From NCBI GenBank assembly GCA_016787895.1, contig JAEUTN010000022.1:124001-188000 (forward strand): a DNA stretch of 64,000 nt, read 5' to 3'. The position numbers and the translations under genes are program-made. The stretch is from Bacteroidia bacterium. GTDB lineage: Bacteria > Bacteroidota > Bacteroidia > B-17B0 > Aurantibacillaceae. Below are positions 1 through 8,029 of the stretch, one piece after another; the first letter of the stretch is position 1; every line of letters starts with the position of its first letter. The notes beneath the pieces are model-generated. The model made no database searches and was not told the DNA's origin. It worked only from the letters and a program-made list of their open reading frames with translations.

Positions 1-775
1 ATCTAAGCGTCTCGATACGCGCTCGGCACACAAGCCTAAACCGCGCTACTCGACGTGACTAGTATTTTTGTCCTTCGAAACCCCCAAACAGTTTTTTTGG
101 GTTGTATTGACACGGGATTTGCACGGGATTAAACTATTGGAGGCGTTTTGATACGCGCTCGACACACAATGCTAAGCCGCGCTACCCCCTTTGACATGCA
201 TAGAAACACTGTCACGTCGAGTAAGCCTGGGAAAGCCTGCGCCAAGCGGCTATATCGAGACGAGACTCCCAGAACGTTAATCTGCCGGAAGCGTCTCGAT
301 ACGCGCCCTTCTCACATGGCTATCCTGCGCTACTCGACGTGACTCGTATTTTTGTTCACTAAACCCCAAACAATTTTTGTGGGTTGTATTGACACGGGAT
401 TTGCACGGGATTAAACTATTGGAGGCGTTTTGATACGCGCTCGACACACAATGCTAAGCCGCGCTAACCCCTTTGACATGCATAGAAACACTGTCACGTC
501 GAGTAAGCCTGGGAAGGCCGGCGCGAAGCGGCTATATCGAGACGAGACTCCCAGAACGTTAATCTGCCGGAAGCGTCTCGATACGCGCTCGGCACACAAG
601 CCTAAACCGCGCTACTCGACGTGACTCGTATTTTTGTTCACGAAACCCCAAACAATTTTTGTGGGTTGTATTGACACTGGATTTGCATGGAATAAAACTA
701 TTGGAGGCGTTTCAATACGCAATCAGCATACAAGGCTAAACAGCGCTACCCGGCTTGACTCAATTTCTTACTTTG
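1..775. repeat. Tandem 282-284 bp REP-like repeat with nested palindromes
   Basis: Near-identical units begin at 5, 289 and 571. The first is 284 bp, the second 282 bp, and the third decays after about 715. Each complete unit contains nested inverted repeats. In the second copy, outer 13-bp arms at 211-223 and 331-343 (gtcacgtcgagta and its complement) enclose 10-bp arms at 253-262 and 292-301 (tatcgagacg and its complement). The next copy has the same arms at 493-505/613-625 and 535-544/574-583. The ctcgata...tactcga core resembles REP-type intergenic elements, though no RAYT transposase gene is in the window. Each unit can be read as a 64-codon frame (148-342 and 430-624), but the frame only follows the repeat. 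The array may continue left of the window. Bases 776-918 hold nothing recognisable. Confidence 0.85.
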
Positions 776-918
776 TCAGTTGGAATGCGTAGCGCAGAAG
801 TTGTCAGGAGCGCGTTTCGAGAACTGAGATGGTTTTTCACCGGGTTTTATAGTGAATCCCATTAAAGAGGGAACTACTCCTGAAGAACATCCCGAAATGA
901 AATACCAAATGACAAGGC

Positions 919-1722
919 TTATTGCTTCATCCCCAACCTTAACTTGGTAATCACGCGTTTTGTGTACAAAGGAAAATCTCCCTGCATCATCCAGTTGTAA
1001 TACGAGGGCTCTTTGGTAAACACCTCTACTACGCCCTTATCTTTGTGTTTGCCAAAGGAAAATACCGGAATACCCGCTTCGTTAAACACAATACGTCCGG
1101 CCAGATCCACATTGCGGGACTTGCTGCTGAGTTCCGATAGTTTTTGAATGTTGTTCACCACCGGTTCCGTTACATTGCCTTTTTCATCCGTTACCTTTAA
1201 TCCTTCGTAACGCTGCAGCTGAGCCACAAAAATTTCATAGGTGGCTTTCACGTCGGCTTCGGCACTGTGGGCATTCTCCAGGGTTTTGGAACAGTAAAAT
1301 TTATAAGCGGCCCTCAGGTTACGCGGTTCCATTAAATGAAAAATGTTTTGCACGTCGATTAACTTTCTGCCATCAATGTCGAATTCAATTTCCACTCTTA
1401 AAAATTCTTCCAGCAAAATAGGGATGTCGAACTTATTGGAATTAAAGCCGGCAAAATCGGCATTGCCAATAAACTTAATAAACTGAGGAGCCAGTTCTTT
1501 AAAATTTGGTTCTGAGGCCACATCCTTATCGTAAATGCCATGAATGGCTGAAACAACAGCAGGAATAGGCATTTCGGGGTTGACGCGTTTGGTCAGCGTT
1601 TCAGTAGAATTGTCAGTATTAACTTTTAACAGGGAAATTTCCACGATGCGGTCGCTGCCAACATTTAAGCCGGTGGTTTCGAGATCGAGAAATACCAGGG
1701 GTTTATTGAGGTTAATTTTCAT
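919..1722 (-). CDS. DnaQ-like 3'-5' exonuclease with C-terminal DUF3820-like segment
   Basis: 267-residue DEDDh exonuclease of the DNA polymerase III epsilon/RNase T superfamily. Exo I is LDLETTG (Asp13, Glu15), Exo II is GFNSNKFD (Asp99), and Exo III is HSAEAD (His152, Asp157), so the metal-binding catalytic set is complete. Residues about 222-258 (SFGKHKDKGV through the WMMQGDFP motif) resemble the short domain found at the C-terminus of exonuclease X-type proteins. The likely role is trimming single-stranded or mismatched 3' ends in repair or RNA processing, in the cytoplasm. The ATG lies inside the 3' end of ispH with an 11-bp overlap, so the two are probably translated from one mRNA. It could be a stand-alone proofreading exonuclease; the exact substrate cannot be told. 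Confidence 0.88.
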   Translation of the reverse strand: MKINLNKPLVFLDLETTGLNVGSDRIVEISLLKVNTDNSTETLTKRVNPEMPIPAVVSAIHGIYDKDVASEPNFKELAPQFIKFIGNADFAGFNSNKFDIPILLEEFLRVEIEFDIDGRKLIDVQNIFHLMEPRNLRAAYKFYCSKTLENAHSAEADVKATYEIFVAQLQRYEGLKVTDEKGNVTEPVVNNIQKLSELSSKSRNVDLAGRIVFNEAGIPVFSFGKHKDKGVVEVFTKEPSYYNWMMQGDFPLYTKRVITKLRLGMKQ

Positions 1723-2953
1723 GCGCTTCTAATTTTAATTCACCCATCACCTCATCTGTTGTTTTAGCTGTAGGAAAAAAGGAAATCACTTTATGAATTA
1801 CTTGTTCGAGTTCTGAATCCGGGCAGGAGGCTCCGGAAGTCAGGATAATTTTTACAGGTGTTGTTTCCGGCAGAAAATGGCTGGTTTCTTTGGTTTGTTT
1901 TTCGTGGTAGATAAAATGGCGTATGGCTTCCCTGCTTAGCAATTCCCTGTAAGAAGAAATAAAATAGGTGGGAAATTTTGCCTCCAGCAATTCCACCAAA
2001 TGCGAGGTGTTGCTGCTGTTATAGCCCCCAACCACCAAAGCCAGGTGAGCCTCTGCTTTTAACAAACCATAGGTGGCATCCTGATTTTCATTGGTGGCGT
2101 AACACAGGGTATCCCGAGTATCGGCAAAATGCGCCTGAGTGTCTTCGCCAGGATATTTCTCCTTCATCAACTGCTTAAAATAATCGGCAATGGCCTGGGT
2201 TTCCGTGGCCAGCATGGTGGTTTGGTTGATGACCCCTACCCTTTTCAAATGTTCTTTCACAGAAAACCCTTTGGTGAACTTGCCATGGAATTCAGTTTCA
2301 AACTGCTCTTGTGAAAACTCTCCGCTGATGTATTTGCCTAATTTATTGGCTTCTTCCATATCCCGAAGCACCAGCACGGCCTTGCTGTCGCGCTCTGAAC
2401 GGGAGAAGGTTGAACGGGTTTCTTCGTGATTCACTTTACCGTGAATGAGGATGGTATAATCCTGTTTGCCGATTTGCTCCGATTTTTTCCAAACACGTTC
2501 TACAAAAGGACAGGTGGTATTGTACTTTTCTGTTGGAATGCCTTTTTTCTCAAGAGTTTCAATCAGGCCCAGCGGAGCGCCAAAAGCCGGAATCATCACT
2601 ATGTCCTCAGACTTTAACACATCCAGTGAAATTAACTCCTTGCCCAGGGTATCGTGCAAAAAATCCACTCCTCTTTCCCGTAAATCTTTGTTCACTTCGG
2701 GATTGTGAATCATTTCACTCAATAAAAAAATACGTTTGCCCGGATTTTCTTCCACCGCCTTAAACGCAATTTCAACCGCGTTTTCAACCCCGTAACAAAA
2801 GCCAAAATGCCTGGCCAGTAAAAATTGCACCGGACCAAAATCCAAAACGCCGGGACTAAAATCCTTTTTGCGGGGATCCTGTAAACGGCGGAGCTGTTTA
2901 ATTTTGGAAATAAGGGGGCTGCGGTAAAATTCAGGGATTTGAAAGGATTTCAT
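1712..2953 (-). CDS. ispH: 4-hydroxy-3-methylbut-2-enyl diphosphate reductase (IspH/LytB)
   Basis: 413-residue IspH, last enzyme of the MEP isoprenoid pathway. It reduces HMBPP to IPP and DMAPP with a [4Fe-4S] cluster. The three expected cluster cysteines sit in HFGFCYGV (Cys53), TTCPFV and SGASCPDS. Other family motifs are IHGKVNHEE, NQTTMLATET and GGYNSSNTSHL. The protein is longer than the roughly 310-residue enterobacterial enzyme, with about 45 extra N-terminal residues and internal insertions, as I recall for Bacteroidota. The gene sits 19 bp downstream of xerD and overlaps the exonuclease gene, suggesting a three-gene transcript. No isoprenoid neighbour is present. Confidence 0.95.
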   Translation of the reverse strand: MKSFQIPEFYRSPLISKIKQLRRLQDPRKKDFSPGVLDFGPVQFLLARHFGFCYGVENAVEIAFKAVEENPGKRIFLLSEMIHNPEVNKDLRERGVDFLHDTLGKELISLDVLKSEDIVMIPAFGAPLGLIETLEKKGIPTEKYNTTCPFVERVWKKSEQIGKQDYTILIHGKVNHEETRSTFSRSERDSKAVLVLRDMEEANKLGKYISGEFSQEQFETEFHGKFTKGFSVKEHLKRVGVINQTTMLATETQAIADYFKQLMKEKYPGEDTQAHFADTRDTLCYATNENQDATYGLLKAEAHLALVVGGYNSSNTSHLVELLEAKFPTYFISSYRELLSREAIRHFIYHEKQTKETSHFLPETTPVKIILTSGASCPDSELEQVIHKVISFFPTAKTTDEVMGELKLEAHEN

Positions 2954-2972
2954 AGGCCTTTAACAAATGTAC

Positions 2973-3881
2973 TTATTTTTTGTTTCGGGGGTGGTAGCTT
3001 AAAATATTATCGCGCAGGTATTGCCGGTCGAGGTGGGTGTAAATTTCTGTGGTGGTGATGCTTTCGTGCCCCAGCATTTCCTGCACCGCGCGCAGGTCGG
3101 CCCCACCTTCCACCAAATGCGTGGCAAAGGAGTGGCGCAGGGTGTGTGGGCTCAGCACTTTTTTTAATCCCGCTTTTTGGGCCAGGTCTTTTATAATATA
3201 AAACACCATCACCCGCGAGAGTTTACCTCCTCTTTTGTTCAGGTAAACAATGTCCTCGGCTTCTTTTTTCACCGGCACCTTGCAGCGTACCTTTTCAATG
3301 TAATTGCTGAGCAAACGTTTGGCTATTCTGCCCATGGGCACGAGACGTTCTTTATTGCCCTTACCCAGCACCTTTATGTAATCTTCTTCGAGATGAAGTT
3401 CGCTGAGTTTCAGATTCACCAGTTCACTCACGCGAAGTCCGCAACTGTAAAGGGTTTCCAGCATGCTGAGATTGCGTTCCCCTTCCGGAGTACTTCTGTC
3501 GATAACACCCAAAAGTTGTTCGATTTCGTGCACGCTTAAAAACACCGGGAGTTTTCGGCTCAGTTTAGGGCTCTCCAGCAATTCAGCGGGGTTAGATTTT
3601 ACAATGTCTTCCAAAAGAAGGAATTTATAGAAGGCTTTTACCCCTGAAAGCACCCGGGACTGGGTGGAGGGCGTAAAACCCATTTCGGCTATCCAGGCGC
3701 TAAACCCCTGAAGGTCTTTGGTTTTTATTTCATCTGCCTTTTTATTTCCCAAAAAAAGTTCGGAATAAGCTTTGAGTTTGCTGATGTCCCTTAAATAGGC
3801 CTCCCTGCTGTTCGGGGAAAGGGAGCGTTCAAGCAATAAATACTGCTTAAAGCGGTTTTCGACAAGTTTCCAATCAGACAT
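2973..3881 (-). CDS. xerD: Site-specific tyrosine recombinase XerD
   Basis: 302-residue tyrosine recombinase of normal XerC/D length. It has an N-terminal SAM-like DNA-binding domain (about 1-105) and a C-terminal catalytic domain. Catalytic residues are Arg150 in GLRVSEL, Lys174 in GKGNKERLVP, His246/Arg249 in HTLRHSFATHL, His272 in LGHESI, and nucleophile Tyr281 in YTHLD. With its partner it resolves chromosome dimers at dif. The C-terminal stretch after GHESITTT is typical of housekeeping XerD. It has no integron-integrase patch that I can see, which matters because attC-like sequences lie 1.4 kb away. It is divergent from aroQ across 39 bp and is followed by ispH. Confidence 0.93.
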   Translation of the reverse strand: MSDWKLVENRFKQYLLLERSLSPNSREAYLRDISKLKAYSELFLGNKKADEIKTKDLQGFSAWIAEMGFTPSTQSRVLSGVKAFYKFLLLEDIVKSNPAELLESPKLSRKLPVFLSVHEIEQLLGVIDRSTPEGERNLSMLETLYSCGLRVSELVNLKLSELHLEEDYIKVLGKGNKERLVPMGRIAKRLLSNYIEKVRCKVPVKKEAEDIVYLNKRGGKLSRVMVFYIIKDLAQKAGLKKVLSPHTLRHSFATHLVEGGADLRAVQEMLGHESITTTEIYTHLDRQYLRDNILSYHPRNKK

Positions 3882-3920
3882 ACATTCAAATTTATCGCCT
3901 AATAAGTGTAAATTCAGGGC

Positions 3921-4349
3921 ATGAAGTTAATTGTTATCAACGGTCCCAATTTAAATTTGCTGGGCACACGCGAAACGGACATTTACGGCAAACAGAGTTT
4001 TGAAACGTATTTTGAAAGCCTGAAAAAACAATTCCCTCAACACCAGCTGAGTTATTACCAAAGCAATGTAGAGGGGGAACTCATCAACAACATTCAGGAA
4101 GCCGGTAAAACCATGGATGGCATTGTTTTAAACGCCGGGGCGTATACCCACACTTCCATTGCCATTGCCGATGCTGTAGCGGCCATTCAGGTTCCGACCA
4201 TTGAAGTGCACATCAGCAATATTTTTGCCAGGGAAGATTACCGGCACGTGTCGTTTTTGGGAAAACACTGCAAAGGCAGCATTTCGGGCTTTGGACTGAA
4301 GGGCTATGAGATGGCTTTGAATTGGTTTGGGGATAAAAACAACAAGTGA
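3921..4349 (+). CDS. aroQ: Type II 3-dehydroquinate dehydratase
   Basis: 142-residue type II dehydroquinase, third step of the shikimate pathway (3-dehydroquinate to 3-dehydroshikimate). The opening VINGPNLNLLGTRE is diagnostic; Arg17 and Tyr22 lie in the active-site lid. The NAGAYTHTS motif and EVHISNIFARE (active-site His) follow, and the tail has ISGFGLKGYEMAL. Length matches the usual 140-150 residues of this dodecameric cytoplasmic enzyme. It is transcribed away from xerD and has no aro neighbours. The A+T-rich accessory patch starts about 75 bp after its stop. Confidence 0.96.
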   Translation: MKLIVINGPNLNLLGTRETDIYGKQSFETYFESLKKQFPQHQLSYYQSNVEGELINNIQEAGKTMDGIVLNAGAYTHTSIAIADAVAAIQVPTIEVHISNIFAREDYRHVSFLGKHCKGSISGFGLKGYEMALNWFGDKNNK

Positions 4350-4425
4350 TGTCTGGGTTTGGAAGGCCTTAAAATAATATTTTATCTTTACTCAATAAGG
4401 ATGAAAATATCAGGCCTATATGGTA

Positions 4426-4441
4426 GTTATGTGCAATTTTT
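4426..4441. repeat. Left arm of inverted repeat flanking HEPN-like gene
   Basis: The sequence gttatgtgcaattttt directly precedes the ATG at 4442. Its reverse complement matches 15 of 16 bases at 5367-5382, which overlaps the gene's stop codon. A GTTATGT...ACATAAC arrangement around a single gene resembles cassette boundaries in chromosomal integrons (GTTRRRY/RYYYAAC core sites), although the core is degenerate here. Confidence 0.5.
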
Positions 4442-5368
4442 ATGACCCTGACAATTCAGACAGAAAAACTCCTAGACAAGGTTAGAGCTTATTCATTCAG
4501 GTCTAACGGAGACTCCAATGAAAGAGAATTCGGACATTTGATCACAGACAATTTCCCTAACATTGAAATGTTCTGGAAACATTTTGTGACTCCCCTAACC
4601 AATAGAATTAATGAAAATGTTGCTTTAGAAATTGACAAGACTTACCCTCGTGCGGCAATAGATAACTCAATTAAAGACCTTGCAGCTATACATTACTCTG
4701 TTTATTTGAATTTAATCTATGCGGCCGACTGCTTAACATTCAATCGTACTTCAGCATTTGAGAATTTTTATACCAATTTAGGCAGTGTTTGTGATTTGAC
4801 AGAAGAGTTCTTTACGCAAATTTATTTTTTGAAATTGGAATGTACTAATTCAAAATCAGAAGTAGTTGAATACCTTTCCAAAACTAAGTTTATGAAGATT
4901 GCTGGCGACTGGTACGACACTTACTATAAAACGACTTACACTTATTACTTACAGAGAGGAAAACATCATGCCCCAAAATTTATTTCCAGAGTCAATATTC
5001 TAGACGAATATTTCGGAAAAGATAAGGGATGGAAAGAGTTTAAAACATATATGTCACAAATTAGACAATATCGGAATGTCATTGTACATAATTCTCAAAT
5101 AGGCAGTATTCTTCATGACCGAAAACGATATGTACCAAAAAAAGACAAAATTGGTGATTACAAAAAGTGGCACGAAGTATTTGCTACCAAAAATGATAGA
5201 TTTAAACACGACTTTGTAAATGTTGAAGACTTAATGAATAACGACTTCATTGAAATAAAAAAAAGACTTAACGACTTGTGGTCAAAGCCCCAGGACGAAT
5301 TCTTTAAACTATTCTACACTGACAAAAACAACTTACTTCTGAACAAGTATTCTCTTAGACTCGAATAA
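4442..5368 (+). CDS. HEPN-domain-like protein, accessory
   Basis: 308-residue protein, predicted soluble, with no signal peptide or membrane segment. It is mostly helical and rich in Tyr, Lys and Asn. The one clear motif is QIRQYRNVIVHN, with Arg211 and His216 spaced R-x4-H. This is the catalytic signature of HEPN RNases found in toxin-antitoxin, abortive-infection and ribosome-targeting systems. No antitoxin or nucleotidyltransferase partner is adjacent, and the motif alone does not prove nuclease activity. The gene is visibly more A+T-rich than aroQ and ispH, and near-perfect 16-bp inverted repeats bracket it, which suggests acquisition as a single-gene cassette. An uncharacterised non-catalytic HEPN protein is the main alternative. 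Confidence 0.65.
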   Translation: MTLTIQTEKLLDKVRAYSFRSNGDSNEREFGHLITDNFPNIEMFWKHFVTPLTNRINENVALEIDKTYPRAAIDNSIKDLAAIHYSVYLNLIYAADCLTFNRTSAFENFYTNLGSVCDLTEEFFTQIYFLKLECTNSKSEVVEYLSKTKFMKIAGDWYDTYYKTTYTYYLQRGKHHAPKFISRVNILDEYFGKDKGWKEFKTYMSQIRQYRNVIVHNSQIGSILHDRKRYVPKKDKIGDYKKWHEVFATKNDRFKHDFVNVEDLMNNDFIEIKKRLNDLWSKPQDEFFKLFYTDKNNLLLNKYSLRLE

Positions 5369-5530
5369 AAACTGCACATAACAGCACCTAAAAGTTATGC
5401 CGCGCATTTCGGTATTGTAACATTCGGAGGACTTCCGTACATTTAAATCACGGACGGTGGCACAACTTTAGCCGCGATACGTTTGTGCCCATTGCCGACA
5501 AACCAACAGAAATACGCTCCTTGTTATTAA
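5367..5530. repeat. attC-like structured intergenic sequence
   Basis: The segment begins with the right arm of the inverted repeat (aaaaactgcacataac, 5367-5382). It contains an internal hairpin built from ggcacaac and gtttgtgcc (about 5459-5490, one bulged base) and ends near a gttatta stretch. Size, position just after a stop codon and fold-back potential fit an attC recombination site, but the core sites deviate from consensus and no integron integrase is present in the window. Confidence 0.4.
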
Positions 5531-5547
5531 CCTAGACATTAATTTTG
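5521..5547 (+). promoter_or_regulatory. Bacteroidota-type promoter of the small lipoprotein gene
   Basis: TTG at 5521-5523 and TAATTTTG at 5540-5547 are separated by 16 bp. The second is an exact TAnnTTTG -7 element of the Bacteroidota primary sigma factor. The ATG follows 15 bp later. Having its own promoter supports the reality of the short gene at 5562. Confidence 0.5.
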
Positions 5548-5561
5548 GTTACATTTATATT

Positions 5562-5762
5562 ATGAGGCAGTTAGCTTTTTGTCTTTTATTAGCGACAGCT
5601 TTTAATTTTTTCAGTTGTAAGAAGGACTATAGGTGCATGTGTCCTGACCCCCTTGTTTGTGACGATCCTGGCTTTGTAATTCATGACACTAAATCTCAGG
5701 CGACAAAAACTTGTAAAGACACAAAAAACCCTTATAACGACAGCAAGTGCATAATCTATTAA
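5562..5762 (+). CDS. Small Cys-rich lipoprotein, unknown function
   Basis: 66-residue protein with a lipoprotein signal peptide: MRQLAFCLLLATAFNFFSC, lipobox Cys19. The mature part is about 47 residues with five more cysteines (including CMC) and no recognisable domain. It lies in the same A+T-rich patch as the HEPN-like gene, after an attC-like sequence and before a second one at 5841-5893, so it could be a second cassette. Its own promoter-like sequence precedes it. Alternatively it is a 5' remnant of a longer lipoprotein, but no downstream frame continues it. Confidence 0.55.
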   Translation: MRQLAFCLLLATAFNFFSCKKDYRCMCPDPLVCDDPGFVIHDTKSQATKTCKDTKNPYNDSKCIIY

Positions 5763-5840
5763 CAATAGAGCTTTTTGTTCTTACTGTTGAAACAGGAAAA
5801 TATGTTTACAGGGACTGTCGTTGGGGACAAAGCAACGACC

Positions 5841-5893
5841 CGCTAACAGCCTACTGGCGTCTCCAAGACAAAAGGCAGCTTCTTCGTTAGTCG
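5841..5893. repeat. Second attC-like / imperfect palindrome
   Basis: The stretch starts with cgctaacagcct and ends with aaaggcagcttcttcgttag, giving outer complementary gctaac/gttag ends and an inner agcct/aggc pairing. It is short and imperfect, like small attC sites, and lies 80 bp after the lipoprotein stop codon. The rest of 5763-5943 shows no gene. Confidence 0.3.
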
Positions 5894-5943
5894 TATTCAT
5901 GTGAATAATAAAAATCACATTAGCCTTTAGGAGAAACCTCAAT

Positions 5944-6321
5944 CTAACTTTCATAGCTCTTAAGCCACTTCAAAGCCTCTTCGGCATCCGTAAAAAACCT
6001 AACCGGCACAGGCGTACCCGAAACCCTGATTAAAAAATTCATGAGTATTCTCTGGGCCAGAGTTCTGATTACATAGGCTTCCGCAATGGAATGCGCCCCC
6101 GCCTGAGGTGTGGAAAGGTATTTTCTGGCATCCTGATCTATGGATGTAAAATTCTCAGCATGTAGCAGAATCAATTCTTTTTCCCTCTTTTTGATTTGCG
6201 CAATGGCCGCGTGTATGGCTTTGATGTCTTCCGCTGTGTAAACGTGATTACTGGCAAATACCTCTATTATCCCGTCCTCACGTAAAAACAATTCGGTATG
6301 CCCAATGTTCAGGTTATTCAT
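5944..6321 (-). CDS. STAS/SpoIIAA-like domain protein
   Basis: 125-residue cytoplasmic protein of the type seen in Bacteroidota as small SpoIIAA/STAS-like proteins. It has alternating beta strands and amphipathic helices, IEVFASNHVYTAEDIKAIH near the N-terminus and a C-terminal FFTDAEEALKWLK helix that is characteristic of STAS-like folds. The centre reads LILLHAENFTSIDQDAR. No phosphorylatable serine could be assigned. Function is unknown; possible roles are anti-anti-sigma-like partner switching or small-ligand binding. It stands alone, with the SDR gene about 100 bp downstream in the same direction. Confidence 0.6.
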   Translation of the reverse strand: MNNLNIGHTELFLREDGIIEVFASNHVYTAEDIKAIHAAIAQIKKREKELILLHAENFTSIDQDARKYLSTPQAGAHSIAEAYVIRTLAQRILMNFLIRVSGTPVPVRFFTDAEEALKWLKSYES

Positions 6322-6418
6322 GAAGCCTTAAAAATACCATTTGTTTGCAATTTTTCACGGCGTATAACCAGAACCGAATGATTGCCGGTAAGACTTATAT
6401 GATGTTGACAGAAATTTC

Positions 6419-7231
6419 CTATGTCGGCAAAAGCGACTTCATTTGTTTATAGATAAACCCCGCCGCAAATTTCGGATGCAAACGGTAAATAAAATCCATG
6501 AATTTGGAATCCGATCCTACCAACACCCGGTAGGCGTTTTTTTCCATTCCGGCAATAATGAGTTCCGCTGCTTTGGCTGCAGGAAGCATTTTGATGGAGC
6601 TGGATTTGGCTTTTTCCTGCATTTCGGCATTCATACCCACACCTGAATTTTCTGCGATGTGCGTACCGATGGCTCCCGGAAATACGATGGTGACCCTCAC
6701 ATTGGTTTCGGTTAATTCGGAATGAAGTCCTTCTGTAAACAGTTTGACTGCCGCCTTGGAAGCGCCGTAAATGGTTTGTCCGGGAACGGGTAAAAAACCG
6801 CCCATGCTTGAAGTGTTTACAATGTGGGCTTCAGGGCGTTTGAGCAAATGGGGTAAAAAACTTTTGGTCATGTACAACATGCCGTAAAAATTAACTTGCA
6901 TGACCCTGTCAATGGCATCGTATTGCAAATCGTTTATTTTTACAAAAGGTTGAATAATGCCGGCGTTGTTGATAAGCCCGTCAACACTGCCGTGCAGGGC
7001 AATGAGTTGTTCAGGCAATTGTTCAACGGCTGCCTTGTCGGTAATGTTAAGCACATGGGTTGATAAACGGTTTTTGTTTGCACCGGCTAGTTTTACCGTT
7101 TCATCAAGGGCTTCCTGACGGATATCGATGGCGGCAACGCGGGCATTTTTTTTAAGAAGGAGGAGCGTTAATTCACGGCCCATGCCATCACCTCCACCTG
7201 TAACCACAATGGTTTTGTTTGAAGGGTTCAT
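6419..7231 (-). CDS. Short-chain dehydrogenase/reductase
   Basis: 270-residue classical SDR. The Rossmann motif TGGGDGMGRE (from residue 11) binds NAD(P), NNAG is at 88-91, and the catalytic triad is Ser141/142, Tyr155 and Lys159 in YGASK. The C-terminal part ends with a basic segment (FIYKQMKSLLPT), seen in membrane-associated SDRs acting on lipid or acyl substrates. The ATG at 7231 is preferred over a TTG at 7282, which would add 17 residues before the Rossmann strand without any motif. The substrate cannot be assigned. Confidence 0.88.
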   Translation of the reverse strand: MNPSNKTIVVTGGGDGMGRELTLLLLKKNARVAAIDIRQEALDETVKLAGANKNRLSTHVLNITDKAAVEQLPEQLIALHGSVDGLINNAGIIQPFVKINDLQYDAIDRVMQVNFYGMLYMTKSFLPHLLKRPEAHIVNTSSMGGFLPVPGQTIYGASKAAVKLFTEGLHSELTETNVRVTIVFPGAIGTHIAENSGVGMNAEMQEKAKSSSIKMLPAAKAAELIIAGMEKNAYRVLVGSDSKFMDFIYRLHPKFAAGFIYKQMKSLLPT

Positions 7232-7322
7232 GTTTTTACTTTTTATAAAGTTAGGAATACCTTCCCCGGTTAAAAATGACAAGGGTCATCTCCTCCGTTT
7301 TCTTTAAAAGGTCAGGAAACCA

Positions 7323-7946
7323 TCAGGCCAACACATCCAGACTGCCCATGCCTTCCCTCACCACAATCATCTCTTCGCCACTGCAATCAATAATGGTGGA
7401 AGGGTGAATGTTTCCAAAGCCCCCGTCGACCACTATATCAACTATTTCGCCATATTGCCTGTGTATCACTTCAGGGTCAGAAAAATATTCCAAGATATCA
7501 TCGCTGTTGTCGTGGAGGGACGTAGAGATAATTGGATTGCCCAGCCCTTTTACAATGGCGCTGCAAATTTTGTTGTTTGGTACCCGTATACCTATGGTTT
7601 TTTTGTTTTGTTTGAGCAGTTTCGGCACTTCGTTATTGGCTTCAAGAATAAATGTGTAGGGCCCGGGCAGGGAACGTTTCATCACCCTGAACACATGATT
7701 GGGTATGGCCCTGGTGTAACTGGAGAGGTGACTGAGATCAGAACAGACGAAGGAAAAATTGGCTTTCTCTAATTTTATGCCCTTGAGTTTGCAAATCTTT
7801 TCAAGCGCTTTCATGCTGTGAATGTCACAACCCAAAGCATAAACCGTATCAGTGGGGTAAATAATAACGCCCCCGTTTTTTAAGCAGTTGGTAATGGTTT
7901 GAATGTCCTCAAAACGGATGTTATCCTCGTTGATCCTTAACAGCAC
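7323..7946 (-). CDS. YrdC/Sua5/YciO-family protein (threonylcarbamoyl-AMP synthase-like)
   Basis: 207-residue protein of the TsaC/Sua5/YciO family. YPTDTVYALGCD and the RSLPGPYTFIL segment form the nucleotide-binding cleft. The C-terminal STIIDCSGEE...VVREGMGSL is also typical. TsaC/Sua5 makes threonylcarbamoyl-AMP for the t6A37 modification of tRNAs; the YciO branch is less well defined, and I cannot separate the two by eye. The GTG at 7946 gives MLLRINEDNI, the usual family start. An upstream GTG at 7976 would translate through the terminator hairpin of the neighbouring gene and is rejected. Confidence 0.85.
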   Translation of the reverse strand: MLLRINEDNIRFEDIQTITNCLKNGGVIIYPTDTVYALGCDIHSMKALEKICKLKGIKLEKANFSFVCSDLSHLSSYTRAIPNHVFRVMKRSLPGPYTFILEANNEVPKLLKQNKKTIGIRVPNNKICSAIVKGLGNPIISTSLHDNSDDILEYFSDPEVIHRQYGEIVDIVVDGGFGNIHPSTIIDCSGEEMIVVREGMGSLDVLA

Positions 7947-7956
7947 AGTTAAAGTT

Positions 7957-7984
7957 AAGAAAAAACCCCAAGACACAGGGGTTT
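7957..7984 (-). terminator. Rho-independent terminator of the Tyr/Gly-rich lipoprotein gene
   Basis: AAACCCC at 7963-7969 pairs with GGGGTTT at 7978-7984 around an 8-base loop. On the minus strand the hairpin is followed by a run of T (complement of the A-rich 7957-7965). It lies 45 bp after the stop codon at 8030. Confidence 0.6.
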
Positions 7985-8029
7985 GGGGTTTGAAGTTGTA
8001 TGTTCTTTGTTTGAGGTTTGATGTTCCTG

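Noticed and set aside
148..624. Two 64-codon frames with similar sequence in the left repeats
   Set aside because: They follow the tandem repeat exactly, cross the palindrome arms, and have no ribosome-binding or family features.
2973..3881. The tyrosine recombinase as an integron integrase for the nearby attC-like sites
   Set aside because: Its motifs and length fit housekeeping XerD, and I see no extra IntI-type patch before the GHESI motif.
7232..7282. Longer N-terminus of the SDR gene from TTG
   Set aside because: The extension has no motif and the ATG at 7231 gives the normal family start.
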